Origin: Verrucomicrobiales bacterium
GTDB lineage: Bacteria > Verrucomicrobiota > Verrucomicrobiia > Limisphaerales > J093
Assembly (NCBI GenBank): GCA_024233215.1
Contig: JACKPW010000005.1
Coordinates: 287,370 to 351,369, forward strand
Length of the DNA stretch: 64,000 nucleotides
Direction: 5' to 3'
This document shows, piece by piece, positions 17,434 to 25,376 of this stretch (positions are counted from its first letter, which is position 1; the number at the start of each line of letters is the position of its first letter). Below the pieces are notes generated by a model. It searched no databases. It was not told the DNA's origin and worked only from the letters and a program-made list of their open reading frames with translations. A program made the translations under genes and the position numbers.

Positions 17434-18828
17434 ATGAACTCCGACTCGTTGCGTACCATCAGTCCCATCGACGGGGCGGTCGTTGTTGAACGGCCCCTGG
17501 CTCAACCCGGGGAGATCGAGAGCGCCCTTGAGCGGGCCCGGTTGGCGCAAACCGCGTGGGCCGGCGTTTCACTTGAGGAGCGTCAGCGTCAGGCCAGCCG
17601 CTTTGTCGATCAACTGGTTGCCTGGCGGGAGGACCTGGCGCGCGAGATCACCGTGCAGATTGGCCGGCCCTTCAGCCAAAGCCCCGGCGAGATTCGCGGG
17701 CTCGAGGAGCGCGCCCGGACCATGATCCGGCTTGCCTCCACGGCGCTGCAACCCATCCAACCGGCGCTCAAGGACGGCTTCACCCGTTTCATCACGCGGG
17801 AACCGCTCGGCATCATCGCAATCGTCGCTCCCTGGAATTATCCCTACCTGACGTCGATCAACACCCTGGTTCCGGCGTTGCTCGCAGGGAACGCCGTGGT
17901 GGTGAAGCATTCGCACCAGACGCCGTTGTGTTCCGAGCGCTACGCCCGGGCGGCCCTGGAAAGCGGCCTGCCGGAAGGTCTGGTCCAGGCTCTCCATCTG
18001 GACCATGCCGGGGTGGCCGGACTGCTCGGCGATTCCCGGGTTGCCTTTGCGGCGTTCACCGGGTCGGTCGCCGGTGGAGTCGAGGTCACCCGCGCGCTGG
18101 CCGGTCGGTTCGTCGGGTCCACCCTGGAACTGGGGGGCAAGGATCCCGCCTATGTCCGGGAGGATGCCGACCTGTCGCATGCCGTGGAGAACCTCGTGGA
18201 CGGCGCGTTCTTCAACTCCGGCCAGTCCTGTTGCGGCGTGGAACGGATCTATGTCCATCAGAGCCTGCACGACGCATTCCTCGAGCGCTTCGTCGAATTG
18301 ACCCGCACGTATCGTCTGGGCAATCCGTTGGAGCCCCGGACGAATCTCGGTCCGATGGTGCGGGGCCGCGCCGCGGATTTCGTGCGCCAACAGATCAAGG
18401 AAGCCGTGGCCGCCGGGGCGGAGGCGCTGGTGGATCCGAAGGGCTTTGCCGATGGCGGTCCGGGAAGTCCGTACCTGGCGCCGCAGGTCCTCACGAAGGT
18501 GAACCACCGGATGGCGGTCATGACCGACGAGAGTTTCGGCCCGGTCGTCGGCATCATGCCCGTGGCCTCCGACGCCGAGGCGGTCGGACTCATGAACGAC
18601 AGTGCCTACGGATTGACGGCCTCAATCTGGACGCAGGACGAATCCGCGGCCATCCGCCTCGGCCGGCAGGTGCAGACCGGCACCGTGTTCATGAACCGCT
18701 GCGACTACCTGGATCCCGAACTGGCCTGGACCGGCGTCAAGGATTCCGGTCGCGGATGCAGTTTGTCGGTGGTCGGCTTCGAAAGCCTGACCCGTCCGAA
18801 ATCCTTTCACCTCCGAACCCAGCTGTAA
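17434..18828 (+). CDS. Aldehyde dehydrogenase (NAD(P)-dependent)
   Basis: 464 residues from ATG at 17434 (MNSDSLRTISPIDG); the frame opens 14 codons upstream but the family N-terminus starts here. Conserved features: APWNYPYL, the cofactor motif FTGSVAGG at 208-215, catalytic Glu232 in LELGGKDP, and catalytic Cys266 in NSGQSCCGVER. Length is usual for ALDH family members. It would oxidise an aldehyde to an acid in the cytoplasm. It follows the GS-like gene by 143 nt (occupied by repeat A), and an Fe-dependent alcohol dehydrogenase gene lies 197 nt downstream. In the context of the PhnW-like enzyme, phosphonoacetaldehyde (to phosphonoacetate, as PhnY) or a gamma-glutamyl aminoaldehyde (as PuuC) are candidate substrates. 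Confidence 0.9.
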   Translation: MNSDSLRTISPIDGAVVVERPLAQPGEIESALERARLAQTAWAGVSLEERQRQASRFVDQLVAWREDLAREITVQIGRPFSQSPGEIRGLEERARTMIRLASTALQPIQPALKDGFTRFITREPLGIIAIVAPWNYPYLTSINTLVPALLAGNAVVVKHSHQTPLCSERYARAALESGLPEGLVQALHLDHAGVAGLLGDSRVAFAAFTGSVAGGVEVTRALAGRFVGSTLELGGKDPAYVREDADLSHAVENLVDGAFFNSGQSCCGVERIYVHQSLHDAFLERFVELTRTYRLGNPLEPRTNLGPMVRGRAADFVRQQIKEAVAAGAEALVDPKGFADGGPGSPYLAPQVLTKVNHRMAVMTDESFGPVVGIMPVASDAEAVGLMNDSAYGLTASIWTQDESAAIRLGRQVQTGTVFMNRCDYLDPELAWTGVKDSGRGCSLSVVGFESLTRPKSFHLRTQL

Positions 18829-18843
18829 CGACTCAGTTGAGGA

Positions 18844-18993
18844 CCACGAATGAACACGAACCGACACGAATGGAAGAGGCTTTCGGGCGGGCGACGGTCC
18901 CTGCGTTTATCACCGTTTGACAGGGTGCTGATGGATGCCTCGTCGTCCCCGGGGGGGAGCTGTCAATTCGTGTCTTTTCGTGTGCATTCTTGG
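18844..18993. repeat. Inverted repeat with tandem-unit arms
   Basis: Left arm 18844-18871 (ccacgaatgaacacgaac... units of about 10 nt) and right arm 18966-18993 pair over 28 nt with 4 mismatches. It lies between the aldehyde and alcohol dehydrogenase genes. Same design as at 2330, 9031 and 40714. Confidence 0.7.
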
Positions 18994-19025
18994 TGAAACT
19001 GCAACGTTCCGACTTAGACCCACTC

Positions 19026-20204
19026 ATGAGCAAACCTCCGACGGCCAACTGGAATTATCCCACCTCGATCCGGGTCGGTGCCGGCCGCATCGCCGAACTG
19101 CCCGACGCCTGCAAGTCGTTGGGCATACGGCGCCCGTTGCTGGTCACCGACAGCGGCCTGGCGAAGCACCCGATGATCGAAGCCGCGTTGAACCACCTGG
19201 GGGAAGCCTCGTGCGCCCCGGGATTGTTCAGCCAGGTGAAGAGCAACCCCACCGGGCAGAACGTGAGCGACGGTGTCGATGCCTATCGTGCGGGTGATCA
19301 CGACGGGGTGATCGCCTTCGGCGGCGGCAGTGGTCTGGATGCCGGCAAGACCATCGCGTTCATGTCGGGCCAGGACCGGCCGGTCTGGGACTATGAAGAC
19401 CGGGAGGATTGGTGGACGCGGGCCAAGCCGGAAGGCATCGCGCCGATCGTCGCGGTCCCGACCACCGCCGGGACCGGGTCCGAAGTGGGGCGGGCGGCAG
19501 TGATCACCGATGAGACATCACACGAGAAGAAGATCATCTTCCACCCACGAATGCTGCCGGGCATTGCGATCCTCGATCCGGAATTGACGGTCGGGCTCGG
19601 TCCCGAACTCACGGCGGCCACCGGCATCGATGCCTTTTCCCATTCCTTCGAAGCGTTCTTCGCACGTGGTTTCCATCCGCTCGCGGACGGTCTCGCGCTG
19701 GAGGGAATGTCCCTGGTCCAACAACATCTCCCCCGGGTGCTGGCGGATGGCGGGGACCTGTTGGCCCGACAACAGATGCTCGCCGCGGCCGCGATGGGAG
19801 CCGCCGCTTTTCAGAAGGGCCTGGGGGCCGTCCATAGTCTGGCTCACGCCATAGGTGCCCTTTATGACACGCACCACGGGCGAACCATCGGCATCCTCCT
19901 GCCGTATGTCCTGGTCTTCAACGCATCGGTTGTCCCGGACCGAATCACGGTGCTGGCGCGGACGCTGGATCTGTCGGGGCGTCAGGCCCCGGATCTCATC
20001 CGTTGGCTGGTCGGATTCCGCGAGCAGATTGGTATTCCTCATACCCTCGCCGACCTCGGGATTCCCGCGGATGGTGCCGATGCGGTGGCGCGGCTCGCGT
20101 TTGCCGATCCCTCCACCGGTGGCAACCCCAGGGAGATTGCCGTGGCGGACTTTGCCGGACTATACCGTGCCGCCCACGCGGGGAACCTTGATTCCGTGGC
20201 GTAG
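19026..20204 (+). CDS. Iron-containing (group III) alcohol dehydrogenase
   Basis: 392 residues from ATG at 19026 (MSKPPTANWNYPTSIRVG). The cofactor motif GGGSGLDAGK lies at residues 99-108 and TTAGTGSEVGR at 146-156. The four metal ligands of the family are in place: D202 and H206 in GIDAFSHSFEAF, H270 in GAVHSLAH and H284 in DTHHG, with the 14-residue spacing between the last two as in lactaldehyde reductase FucO. It would interconvert an alcohol and an aldehyde. Phosphonoacetaldehyde reductases (PhpC, FomC) belong to the same group, as do 1,2-propanediol and ethanolamine-pathway enzymes. The gene is part of the plus-strand run with ALDH upstream and the amidotransferase 30 nt downstream. 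Direction of reaction unknown. Confidence 0.9.
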   Translation: MSKPPTANWNYPTSIRVGAGRIAELPDACKSLGIRRPLLVTDSGLAKHPMIEAALNHLGEASCAPGLFSQVKSNPTGQNVSDGVDAYRAGDHDGVIAFGGGSGLDAGKTIAFMSGQDRPVWDYEDREDWWTRAKPEGIAPIVAVPTTAGTGSEVGRAAVITDETSHEKKIIFHPRMLPGIAILDPELTVGLGPELTAATGIDAFSHSFEAFFARGFHPLADGLALEGMSLVQQHLPRVLADGGDLLARQQMLAAAAMGAAAFQKGLGAVHSLAHAIGALYDTHHGRTIGILLPYVLVFNASVVPDRITVLARTLDLSGRQAPDLIRWLVGFREQIGIPHTLADLGIPADGADAVARLAFADPSTGGNPREIAVADFAGLYRAAHAGNLDSVA

Positions 20205-20234
20205 GTCGAACCGGGTGCCGATGATGGTGTCGCC

Positions 20235-21116
20235 GTGCTGAAACTGCTGATCGTTGACGGGAATGCGCCCGGGACCACGCGGGCCATCGAGCGTTCCGGT
20301 GGTCGTCGCCAGAGCTGTCTCTTTGAGGACCTGCTGCGAGCGCTGCCGGAGGTCACGACGGAAACGCTGTTCGCTGCGGACCTTGCAGTTCCCCTCCCGG
20401 ACGTCACTGCCTTGCGCGGCTACGACGGCCTTCTCTGGACCGGTTCGGCCCTGAACCTGTACGAGCGACAACCCGAATCAGAGCGGCAGGTGGAACTGAT
20501 GCGGTGTGCGCTCGCCGGTGGGGCGTTCGTTTACGGAAGTTGCTGGGGCCTGCAGGTTGGTGTGGCGGCGTGCGGTGGTGCGGTTCGGCCGAATCCCAAA
20601 GGGCGGGAATACGGTGTTGCCCGGGAGATTACCCTGACCCGGGAGGGAAGGAATCACTCCTTGCTCCGGGGCCGCCCGCTGGTGTTCGACGCGTTATCCC
20701 TGCATCGCGACATTGTGGACCCGCTCCCGGATTCCGTGATGACCGTGCTGGCTGGCAACGAGTGCACGCCGGTGCAGGCGGCGGAACTGCGGTTGGGCGA
20801 CGGCGTGTTCTGGGGTGTGCAGTACCATCCCGAATACGGCTTCGGCGACCTGGCCGCGGCCTTCCGTCGCTATGGCGCCCGGCTCCTGGAAGACGGTTTC
20901 TTCGCCGGCCCGGCGGAGTTGGAATCCACCATTGGCAGTTACGAGGCCGCTCATCGAGCCGACGGGAGCAACGTCTGCCTGAACCTGCCCGGACTTGGGC
21001 TCGGACTTGGGCTTCTCGATGCGCGCCAGAGGGCGCTGGAGATTCACAACTGGGTTGACGAGGTGCGGCGGCGTGCGGGGGCACGAAGGCCGCAGGCCCG
21101 GCGAAGGGTTCCGTAG
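20235..21116 (+). CDS. Class I glutamine amidotransferase-type hydrolase (PuuD-like role inferred)
   Basis: 293 residues with a GTG start at 20235, 30 nt after the alcohol dehydrogenase gene. The class I triad is complete: Cys103 in GSCWGLQ and His198/Glu200 in GVQYHPEY. The N-terminus KLLIVDGNAPGTTRAI resembles GMP-synthase-type amidotransferases, and LWTGSALNLYE matches the GMPS-like group. Stand-alone members hydrolyse gamma-glutamyl bonds; in putrescine breakdown PuuD does so for gamma-glutamyl-GABA. The last 60 residues (about 235-293) extend past the usual domain. Its position after GS-like, ALDH and ADH genes suggests it releases glutamate in the last step of a gamma-glutamyl pathway. 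It could instead transfer ammonia to an unknown partner. Confidence 0.78.
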   Translation: MLKLLIVDGNAPGTTRAIERSGGRRQSCLFEDLLRALPEVTTETLFAADLAVPLPDVTALRGYDGLLWTGSALNLYERQPESERQVELMRCALAGGAFVYGSCWGLQVGVAACGGAVRPNPKGREYGVAREITLTREGRNHSLLRGRPLVFDALSLHRDIVDPLPDSVMTVLAGNECTPVQAAELRLGDGVFWGVQYHPEYGFGDLAAAFRRYGARLLEDGFFAGPAELESTIGSYEAAHRADGSNVCLNLPGLGLGLGLLDARQRALEIHNWVDEVRRRAGARRPQARRRVP

Positions 21117-21216
21117 CCGCCTTGCTTCAGAGATCACAGAGGAAACGATGGAAACGAGGCCAGGGTGTCGGAACGGCCACGCAAGACCACTCACTCACTG
21201 CCAAGCCCCGTGATCC

Positions 21217-21924
21217 TCACTCCGTCAAGCGATAACCAAAGGCCCGGACCGTTTGGAGGTGGCGGCGGCCCGATCCCAACTTCGACCGCAGCCGGCGGAT
21301 GTGGGAATCCACGCTGCGCAGGTCGATGTTGTCGCGTCCGGGCCACACCTCGTTCAGCAGTTCCTCCCGCGAGATCACCCGACCGTGCCGGTCCGCCAGC
21401 GTCGTGAGGATGCGGAACTCGGTCAACGTCACGGGGCAGGGGCGGTCTGAGACCCGGACCGCGTGATTCAGGAGATCGACCTCCAGTCGGCCGAGGCGGA
21501 ACACCTCCTGCCGGGTGACCACCGGGTCACGCCGCAGCAGACGGCGCAACCGGAGTATCAGCTCGCGCGGATTGCGCGACTTGGGCACGTAGTCATCCGC
21601 TCCGGCCTCAAGCCCGGCGATTCGGTCCTGCACGTCCCCTTTGCGTGAATAGAACACGATGGGCAACCGCACATACCGGGGATTGTTCCGCAACCGGCGG
21701 CAGAGGGCGATGCCGGTCATGTCGGGCAGGGTCTGTTCCAGCAGCAGCAGGTCCGCGGTGTGCTGATCCAACCAGGCGATGGCGTCACGGCCGGTTGGCA
21801 ACGAACGGATATCCAGTCCGGCCGTGCCCAGCTCCTGTGTCACGCGCGCGGGGGTGCGCGCGTCGTCCACCAGCAGAGCGACTCTTGTTTTGTCGGGTTT
21901 TGGCACCGGGCACCTCAATTCCAT
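21217..21924 (-). CDS. OmpR/PhoB-family response regulator with Asp-to-Glu receiver
   Basis: 235 residues from the start at 21924 (MELRCPVPKPDK). Residues 13-125 form a receiver: acidic pair D20-D21 in LLVDDAR, conserved Ser93 in FYSRKGD and Lys115 in DYVPKS. The position that normally holds the phosphorylated Asp reads Glu63 (DLLLLEQTLPDM instead of ..LLD.MLPDM), so the protein probably cannot be phosphorylated and may be locked active, since Glu often mimics phospho-Asp. Residues 135-235 are a winged-helix trans_reg_C domain (TLTEFRILTTLADRHGRVISREELL, VDSHIRRLRSKL, RTVRAFGYRL-like end). No histidine kinase is adjacent. It is divergent from the TonB operon; two 11-nt-spaced direct repeats lie in the shared upstream region. 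Confidence 0.88.
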   Translation of the reverse strand: MELRCPVPKPDKTRVALLVDDARTPARVTQELGTAGLDIRSLPTGRDAIAWLDQHTADLLLLEQTLPDMTGIALCRRLRNNPRYVRLPIVFYSRKGDVQDRIAGLEAGADDYVPKSRNPRELILRLRRLLRRDPVVTRQEVFRLGRLEVDLLNHAVRVSDRPCPVTLTEFRILTTLADRHGRVISREELLNEVWPGRDNIDLRSVDSHIRRLRSKLGSGRRHLQTVRAFGYRLTE

Positions 21925-21981
21925 GAGAGCTGCGACCTGGACAGATAGCCGGCCAGGGTGACCACGCAACGTCGATTCCGC

Positions 21982-22039
21982 GACAATCCGGTGACAATCG
22001 CATGGGGAGGCCGCTCGCATCTTGTAACCTTCATGTAAC
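21982..22039. promoter_or_regulatory. Two PhoB/OmpR-like direct repeats between response regulator and TonB operon
   Basis: Pair 1: GACAATC at 21982-21988 and again at 21993-21999 (identical 7-mers, 4-nt spacer); on the minus strand it reads TTGTCAC CGGA TTGTCGC. Pair 2: TTGTAAC (22022-22028) and ATGTAAC (22033-22039), again 11 nt apart. Pair 1 is 58-75 nt upstream of the regulator start (21924) and pair 2 is 47-64 nt upstream of the DUF3450 start (22086). This is the geometry of tandem OmpR/PhoB sites, so autoregulation plus control of the TonB operon is plausible. Confidence 0.5.
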
Positions 22040-22085
22040 GTGTCTGCCGTGATCACGTCACGCGGGCTGTCGAGACTGCCGGCGT

Positions 22086-22853
22086 ATGGTGAATCGCAGA
22101 TGGCAGGCGGCTTTGGTCCCGCTGATCCTCCTTCCGGGAGTGGCTCGGGCGGCGGATCCGACCGTTTTGGAGGCCACCCGGTCCACGCTGGCGAAATGGG
22201 TTGAAACGCGCCAGCTCATCTCCCGGACGCGCGCGGACTGGCAGGCGGACAAGCAGGTGCTCGAACAGACCGTGGGCATGTTCGAGGGGGAACTCGCCTC
22301 GCTGACGGCGCAATCCGGGGCGGTCGCCACGAACAGTGTGGAGGTGGCCCGGCAGCGTGCCGAAACGGAGACCGCCAAGGCCGAACTCGAAGCCGGTCTG
22401 GCGTTGACGTCCAGGACCCTGGCACCCCTCGAGGCGCGGCTGCGTCGCCTGACCCCCGTCCTTCCTCCGCCGCTGCTGAAAACTGTCCAATCCCTCGTGG
22501 ACCGGTTGCCGGAGGAGTTGAACGCGGATGCCGTCCCCCCGCTGAAGCGGTTGCAGACCGTCATCACGCTGATGAACGAGGTCGAGAAGTTCAACTCGAT
22601 GGTCACCCTGAGCCCGGAACTGCGGCAGGACCCCGCGGGGGGCGAGATCAAGGTGCAGGTGCTCTACCTCGGTTTGGCGCAGGCCTGGTTCGTCGACGAA
22701 TCCGGCGACTTTGCCGGCACGGGTGTCCCGCAGGCCGCGGGTTGGGTGTGGACGCCCAGGAAGGACCTCGGGCCACGGATCAAAGGGGTGATCGCCATGT
22801 ATGAAGAGAAGCAACCCGCGGAATTCGTGGCGCTGCCGGTGGAGATCCAATGA
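22086..22853 (+). CDS. DUF3450 periplasmic coiled-coil protein of a TonB2-type operon
   Basis: 255 residues with a signal peptide (MVNRRWQAALVPLILLPGVARA). Residues 25-130 are a long coiled coil (heptads in WVETRQLISRTRADWQADKQVL and EVARQRAETETAKAELEAG). The rest has the DUF3450 signature: LPPPLLKTVQSLVDRLP, LKRLQTVITLMNEVEKFNS and the C-terminal VQVLYLGLAQAWFV. The DUF3450 family is found first in operons encoding TtpC, ExbB, ExbD and TonB, and is thought to work with the TtpC-like subunit in the periplasm. The stop overlaps the next start by 4 nt. A PhoB-like repeat is just upstream. Family assigned by recognition; molecular role in this organism unknown. Confidence 0.87.
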   Translation: MVNRRWQAALVPLILLPGVARAADPTVLEATRSTLAKWVETRQLISRTRADWQADKQVLEQTVGMFEGELASLTAQSGAVATNSVEVARQRAETETAKAELEAGLALTSRTLAPLEARLRRLTPVLPPPLLKTVQSLVDRLPEELNADAVPPLKRLQTVITLMNEVEKFNSMVTLSPELRQDPAGGEIKVQVLYLGLAQAWFVDESGDFAGTGVPQAAGWVWTPRKDLGPRIKGVIAMYEEKQPAEFVALPVEIQ

Positions 22854-24286
22854 ACACCCTGCTGCCACCGCCCGTGAAACCCCTCCTGCTCACCCTGCTG
22901 CTGACCGCTTCGGGGCTCGCCGGTGCCGCGGCGGATCTTGAAGCCGTGGCCGCCGGTGCCCGGGCGGATCTGGAACAGTCTCTTGCCGACCTCGCCACCC
23001 TGCGGGAGCAGATCGAGGCCGAGCGCACCCCGCTGGCCCGTCAGATGCACGCGTTGGAAGCGCAGGTTCTCGCCGACCGGGCGCGACTGGAAACGGCACG
23101 GCGGTCGGCGGACAACCAGTTGATCGAGCTGAACGTGCTGAAGGCGGAGGCGCGCGGACTGAGCAACGAGGTGGCCACCGCGGAGGGTTTGCTCGCCGCC
23201 TACCGTGAGGCTTTCAACACGCGCCTGCATGTCAGTGAGGCCGGGCGCTACGACGAGGCGGTCCGCTCCGCCGCCGCGGCCCGCGATGCCGCCGGGGCGC
23301 AACCGGAAACCCGCCTGACCGGCGAATTGGAACTGCTGCAAACCGGGGTGGACCGACTGGAGCGGGTCATCGGTGGCGAGGTGTTTGAAGGCACGGCCTT
23401 GAACCCGGCGGGCCGGTTGGAGCAGGGGACCTTCGTGCTGCTCGGTCCGACCGCCGCCTTTGCCGCGCGCGACGGGCAGACCGCCGGTATCGCCACCCTC
23501 CGATTGAATTCCCCGGAACCGGAGGTGATCGCCACCCCCGGCGAGGCGGCGGAAGGGGTCCGCGAGTTGGTCCGGAACGGTAAGGGCAGTTTCCCCGTGG
23601 ACGCCTCGCTGGGCAACGCGGTGAAGATTCAGGCCACCCGGGATTCGCTCGTGGTTCACATCGAGAAGGGTGGGCCGGTGATGGTTCCCATTCTGCTGCT
23701 GGGGTTCGCGGCAGTGGGGATCTTCCTGTTCAAATGGCTCCAGGTGGGCCGGGTCCGCGTGGCCTCGCCGTCCGATCTGACGGTAATCCTCTCGGCCCTG
23801 GATCTCGGGGACGAACAGAAGGCCGAGAGCCACGCGCGCAAGCTCTCGGGGCCGGTGGGGGAAATGCTCGCTTCCGCCATCACTCACTTTCGTGAGCGCA
23901 AGGAGTACGTCGAGGAAGTGATGTACGAGAAGATGCTGGAGACACGGCCGAAGCTGGAGAAGCTGCTGCCGTTCCTCGCCCTGTCCGCCGCGGCCGCCCC
24001 GTTGCTGGGACTGCTCGGAACCGTCACCGGCATGATCAACACGTTCAACATGATCACCGTCTTTGGCACGGGGGATCCGAAGACGCTGGCGGGCGGCATT
24101 TCCGAGGCGCTGATCACCACCGAGTTTGGGCTCGTCGTGGCGATTCCGTCGCTCCTGCTCCACGCGATCCTGTCCCGCAAGGTGAAGGGGGTGCTGGGCA
24201 GCATGGAGCAGACCACTGTGGCTTTCATCAACGGGCTGCCGGGGACTTCGCAGGAAACGCAGTTTTTCAGAAAGAACAATGACTGA
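22850..24286 (+). CDS. TtpC-type MotA/TolQ/ExbB proton channel with periplasmic N-terminal domain
   Basis: 478 residues. A signal-like N-terminus (VKPLLLTLLLTASGLAGA) precedes a 250-residue periplasmic region with coiled coil (LEQSLADLATLREQIEAE, DRARLETARRSADNQLIEL). The C-terminal 200 residues are the MotA/TolQ/ExbB domain: a membrane span VMVPILLLGFAAVGIFLFK, then LLPFLALSAAAAPLLGLLGTVTGM and the channel helix LITTEFGLVVAIPSLLLHAIL. The layout is that of TtpC, the large ExbB-like protein needed by the Vibrio TonB2 system. It is followed by a short ExbB (8-nt overlap), ExbD and TonB. Role: part of the proton-driven inner-membrane motor that energises outer-membrane receptors. Confidence 0.9.
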   Translation: MNTLLPPPVKPLLLTLLLTASGLAGAAADLEAVAAGARADLEQSLADLATLREQIEAERTPLARQMHALEAQVLADRARLETARRSADNQLIELNVLKAEARGLSNEVATAEGLLAAYREAFNTRLHVSEAGRYDEAVRSAAAARDAAGAQPETRLTGELELLQTGVDRLERVIGGEVFEGTALNPAGRLEQGTFVLLGPTAAFAARDGQTAGIATLRLNSPEPEVIATPGEAAEGVRELVRNGKGSFPVDASLGNAVKIQATRDSLVVHIEKGGPVMVPILLLGFAAVGIFLFKWLQVGRVRVASPSDLTVILSALDLGDEQKAESHARKLSGPVGEMLASAITHFRERKEYVEEVMYEKMLETRPKLEKLLPFLALSAAAAPLLGLLGTVTGMINTFNMITVFGTGDPKTLAGGISEALITTEFGLVVAIPSLLLHAILSRKVKGVLGSMEQTTVAFINGLPGTSQETQFFRKNND

Positions 24287-24944
24287 ACAGATTCTCTCAA
24301 CCTGGGCCAAGGGCGGCTGGGTGATGTGGCCGCTGCTGGGCGTGTGCGCCATGATGTTCTGGGTGGGGCTCAGGCTCTGGCTGCAGCTCGGCGGCATGCA
24401 GTTCCGGAGCCTCGATGAGAACCAGTGGCTGTCCTGGATCCGGCGGCCGCACCAGGGGGAGGGGGAGGTCGGTGAGATCATCCGTTACACGCAGGACGAC
24501 GTCGGATCCCCGCGCCAGATCAACCTGCGCTTTGCCGAGGTGACCTCCGCCCTGCTGCCGGCCATCGACCGCAGCATCTCGACGTTGAATGCCCTGGTCG
24601 CCGCCGCGCCGTTGGTGGGTCTGCTGGGCACGGTGTTCGGCATGCTGGTGACCTTCAAGGCCCTCGCCCTCGGGGGCGGGGGCGGACAGGTGACCGAGGC
24701 GATGGCGGCGGGTATCTCGCAGGCGCTCTTTCCCCCCGAGGTCGGCTTGTGCATCGCGTTGCCTGGGCTGGTCCTGGTGCATCTGATCAAGCGGCGCCGG
24801 CAGGAACTGGAAGCCTTCCTTTCACGCGTGGAGAGCTTCACGATCCAGCACTTCAAGAGTCGTGCCGGGCTGCCGTTCGTGCCTGAGTTGCACAACGCCG
24901 CGGAGAATCCCTTCCTCGTCGATGCCTCCCTGCAGCCGGCATGA
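24279..24944 (+). CDS. exbB: ExbB/TolQ-family proton channel subunit
   Basis: 221 residues. First span WVMWPLLGVCAMMFWVGLRLW near residue 12, then the MotA/TolQ/ExbB core: INTLNALVAAAPLVGLLGTVFGML and the second channel span ISQALFPPEVGLCIALPGLVLVHLI. Unlike the upstream TtpC-like protein it has no periplasmic extension. ExbB pentamers surround an ExbD dimer and conduct protons. The gene overlaps the preceding one by 8 nt and the next by 4 nt, so it lies in a tightly coupled operon. The acidic, Asp/Glu-lined loop between spans is as in other ExbB proteins. Confident family call; the gene symbol is given by role. Confidence 0.93.
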   Translation: MTEQILSTWAKGGWVMWPLLGVCAMMFWVGLRLWLQLGGMQFRSLDENQWLSWIRRPHQGEGEVGEIIRYTQDDVGSPRQINLRFAEVTSALLPAIDRSISTLNALVAAAPLVGLLGTVFGMLVTFKALALGGGGGQVTEAMAAGISQALFPPEVGLCIALPGLVLVHLIKRRRQELEAFLSRVESFTIQHFKSRAGLPFVPELHNAAENPFLVDASLQPA

Positions 24945-25351
24945 GATATCGTCGCGCCATTGTCGAGGCGGAGGAGAACACCGAGGTCAATGTGTCCCCG
25001 TTGATCGACATGGTGTTCATCCTCCTGATCTTCTTCATTGTCACCACGGTGTTCGTCGAGGAGACGGGTACCGAGGTGGACAAGCCCCAGGCCGTGTCCG
25101 CCCAGGCACTGGAGAAGAACAGCATCCTGATCGCCATCACCGCCAAGGGACAGGTGGTCTATGGCGGCAAGGAAATCGGAGTGGGGGGAGTGCGGCCGCT
25201 GGTGAGCCGCCTCTGCCGCGAGGAAGCCATGCCGGTGATCATCCAGGTCGACAAGGCCGCCGACGCGGGGGTGCTCGTGCGCGTGATTGACGAGGCCAAA
25301 CTCGGCAAGGCGAAGAATGTGAGCATCGCGACCGATCCGGCGTCGAGTTGA
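24941..25351 (+). CDS. exbD: ExbD/TolR-family protein
   Basis: 136 residues. The single membrane span has the catalytic Asp at residue 23 (VSPLIDMVFILLIFFIV), the residue that carries protons in ExbD/TolR. The periplasmic part shows the ExbD fold and TLR-type peptidoglycan-interacting surface (AVSAQALEKNSILIAITAKGQVVYGGKEIG). It overlaps exbB by 4 nt and is followed after 25 nt by tonB. Standard length for the family. Confidence 0.94.
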   Translation: MRYRRAIVEAEENTEVNVSPLIDMVFILLIFFIVTTVFVEETGTEVDKPQAVSAQALEKNSILIAITAKGQVVYGGKEIGVGGVRPLVSRLCREEAMPVIIQVDKAADAGVLVRVIDEAKLGKAKNVSIATDPASS

Positions 25352-25376
25352 TCCGCCCCGCACGCCGTCCGGATTC

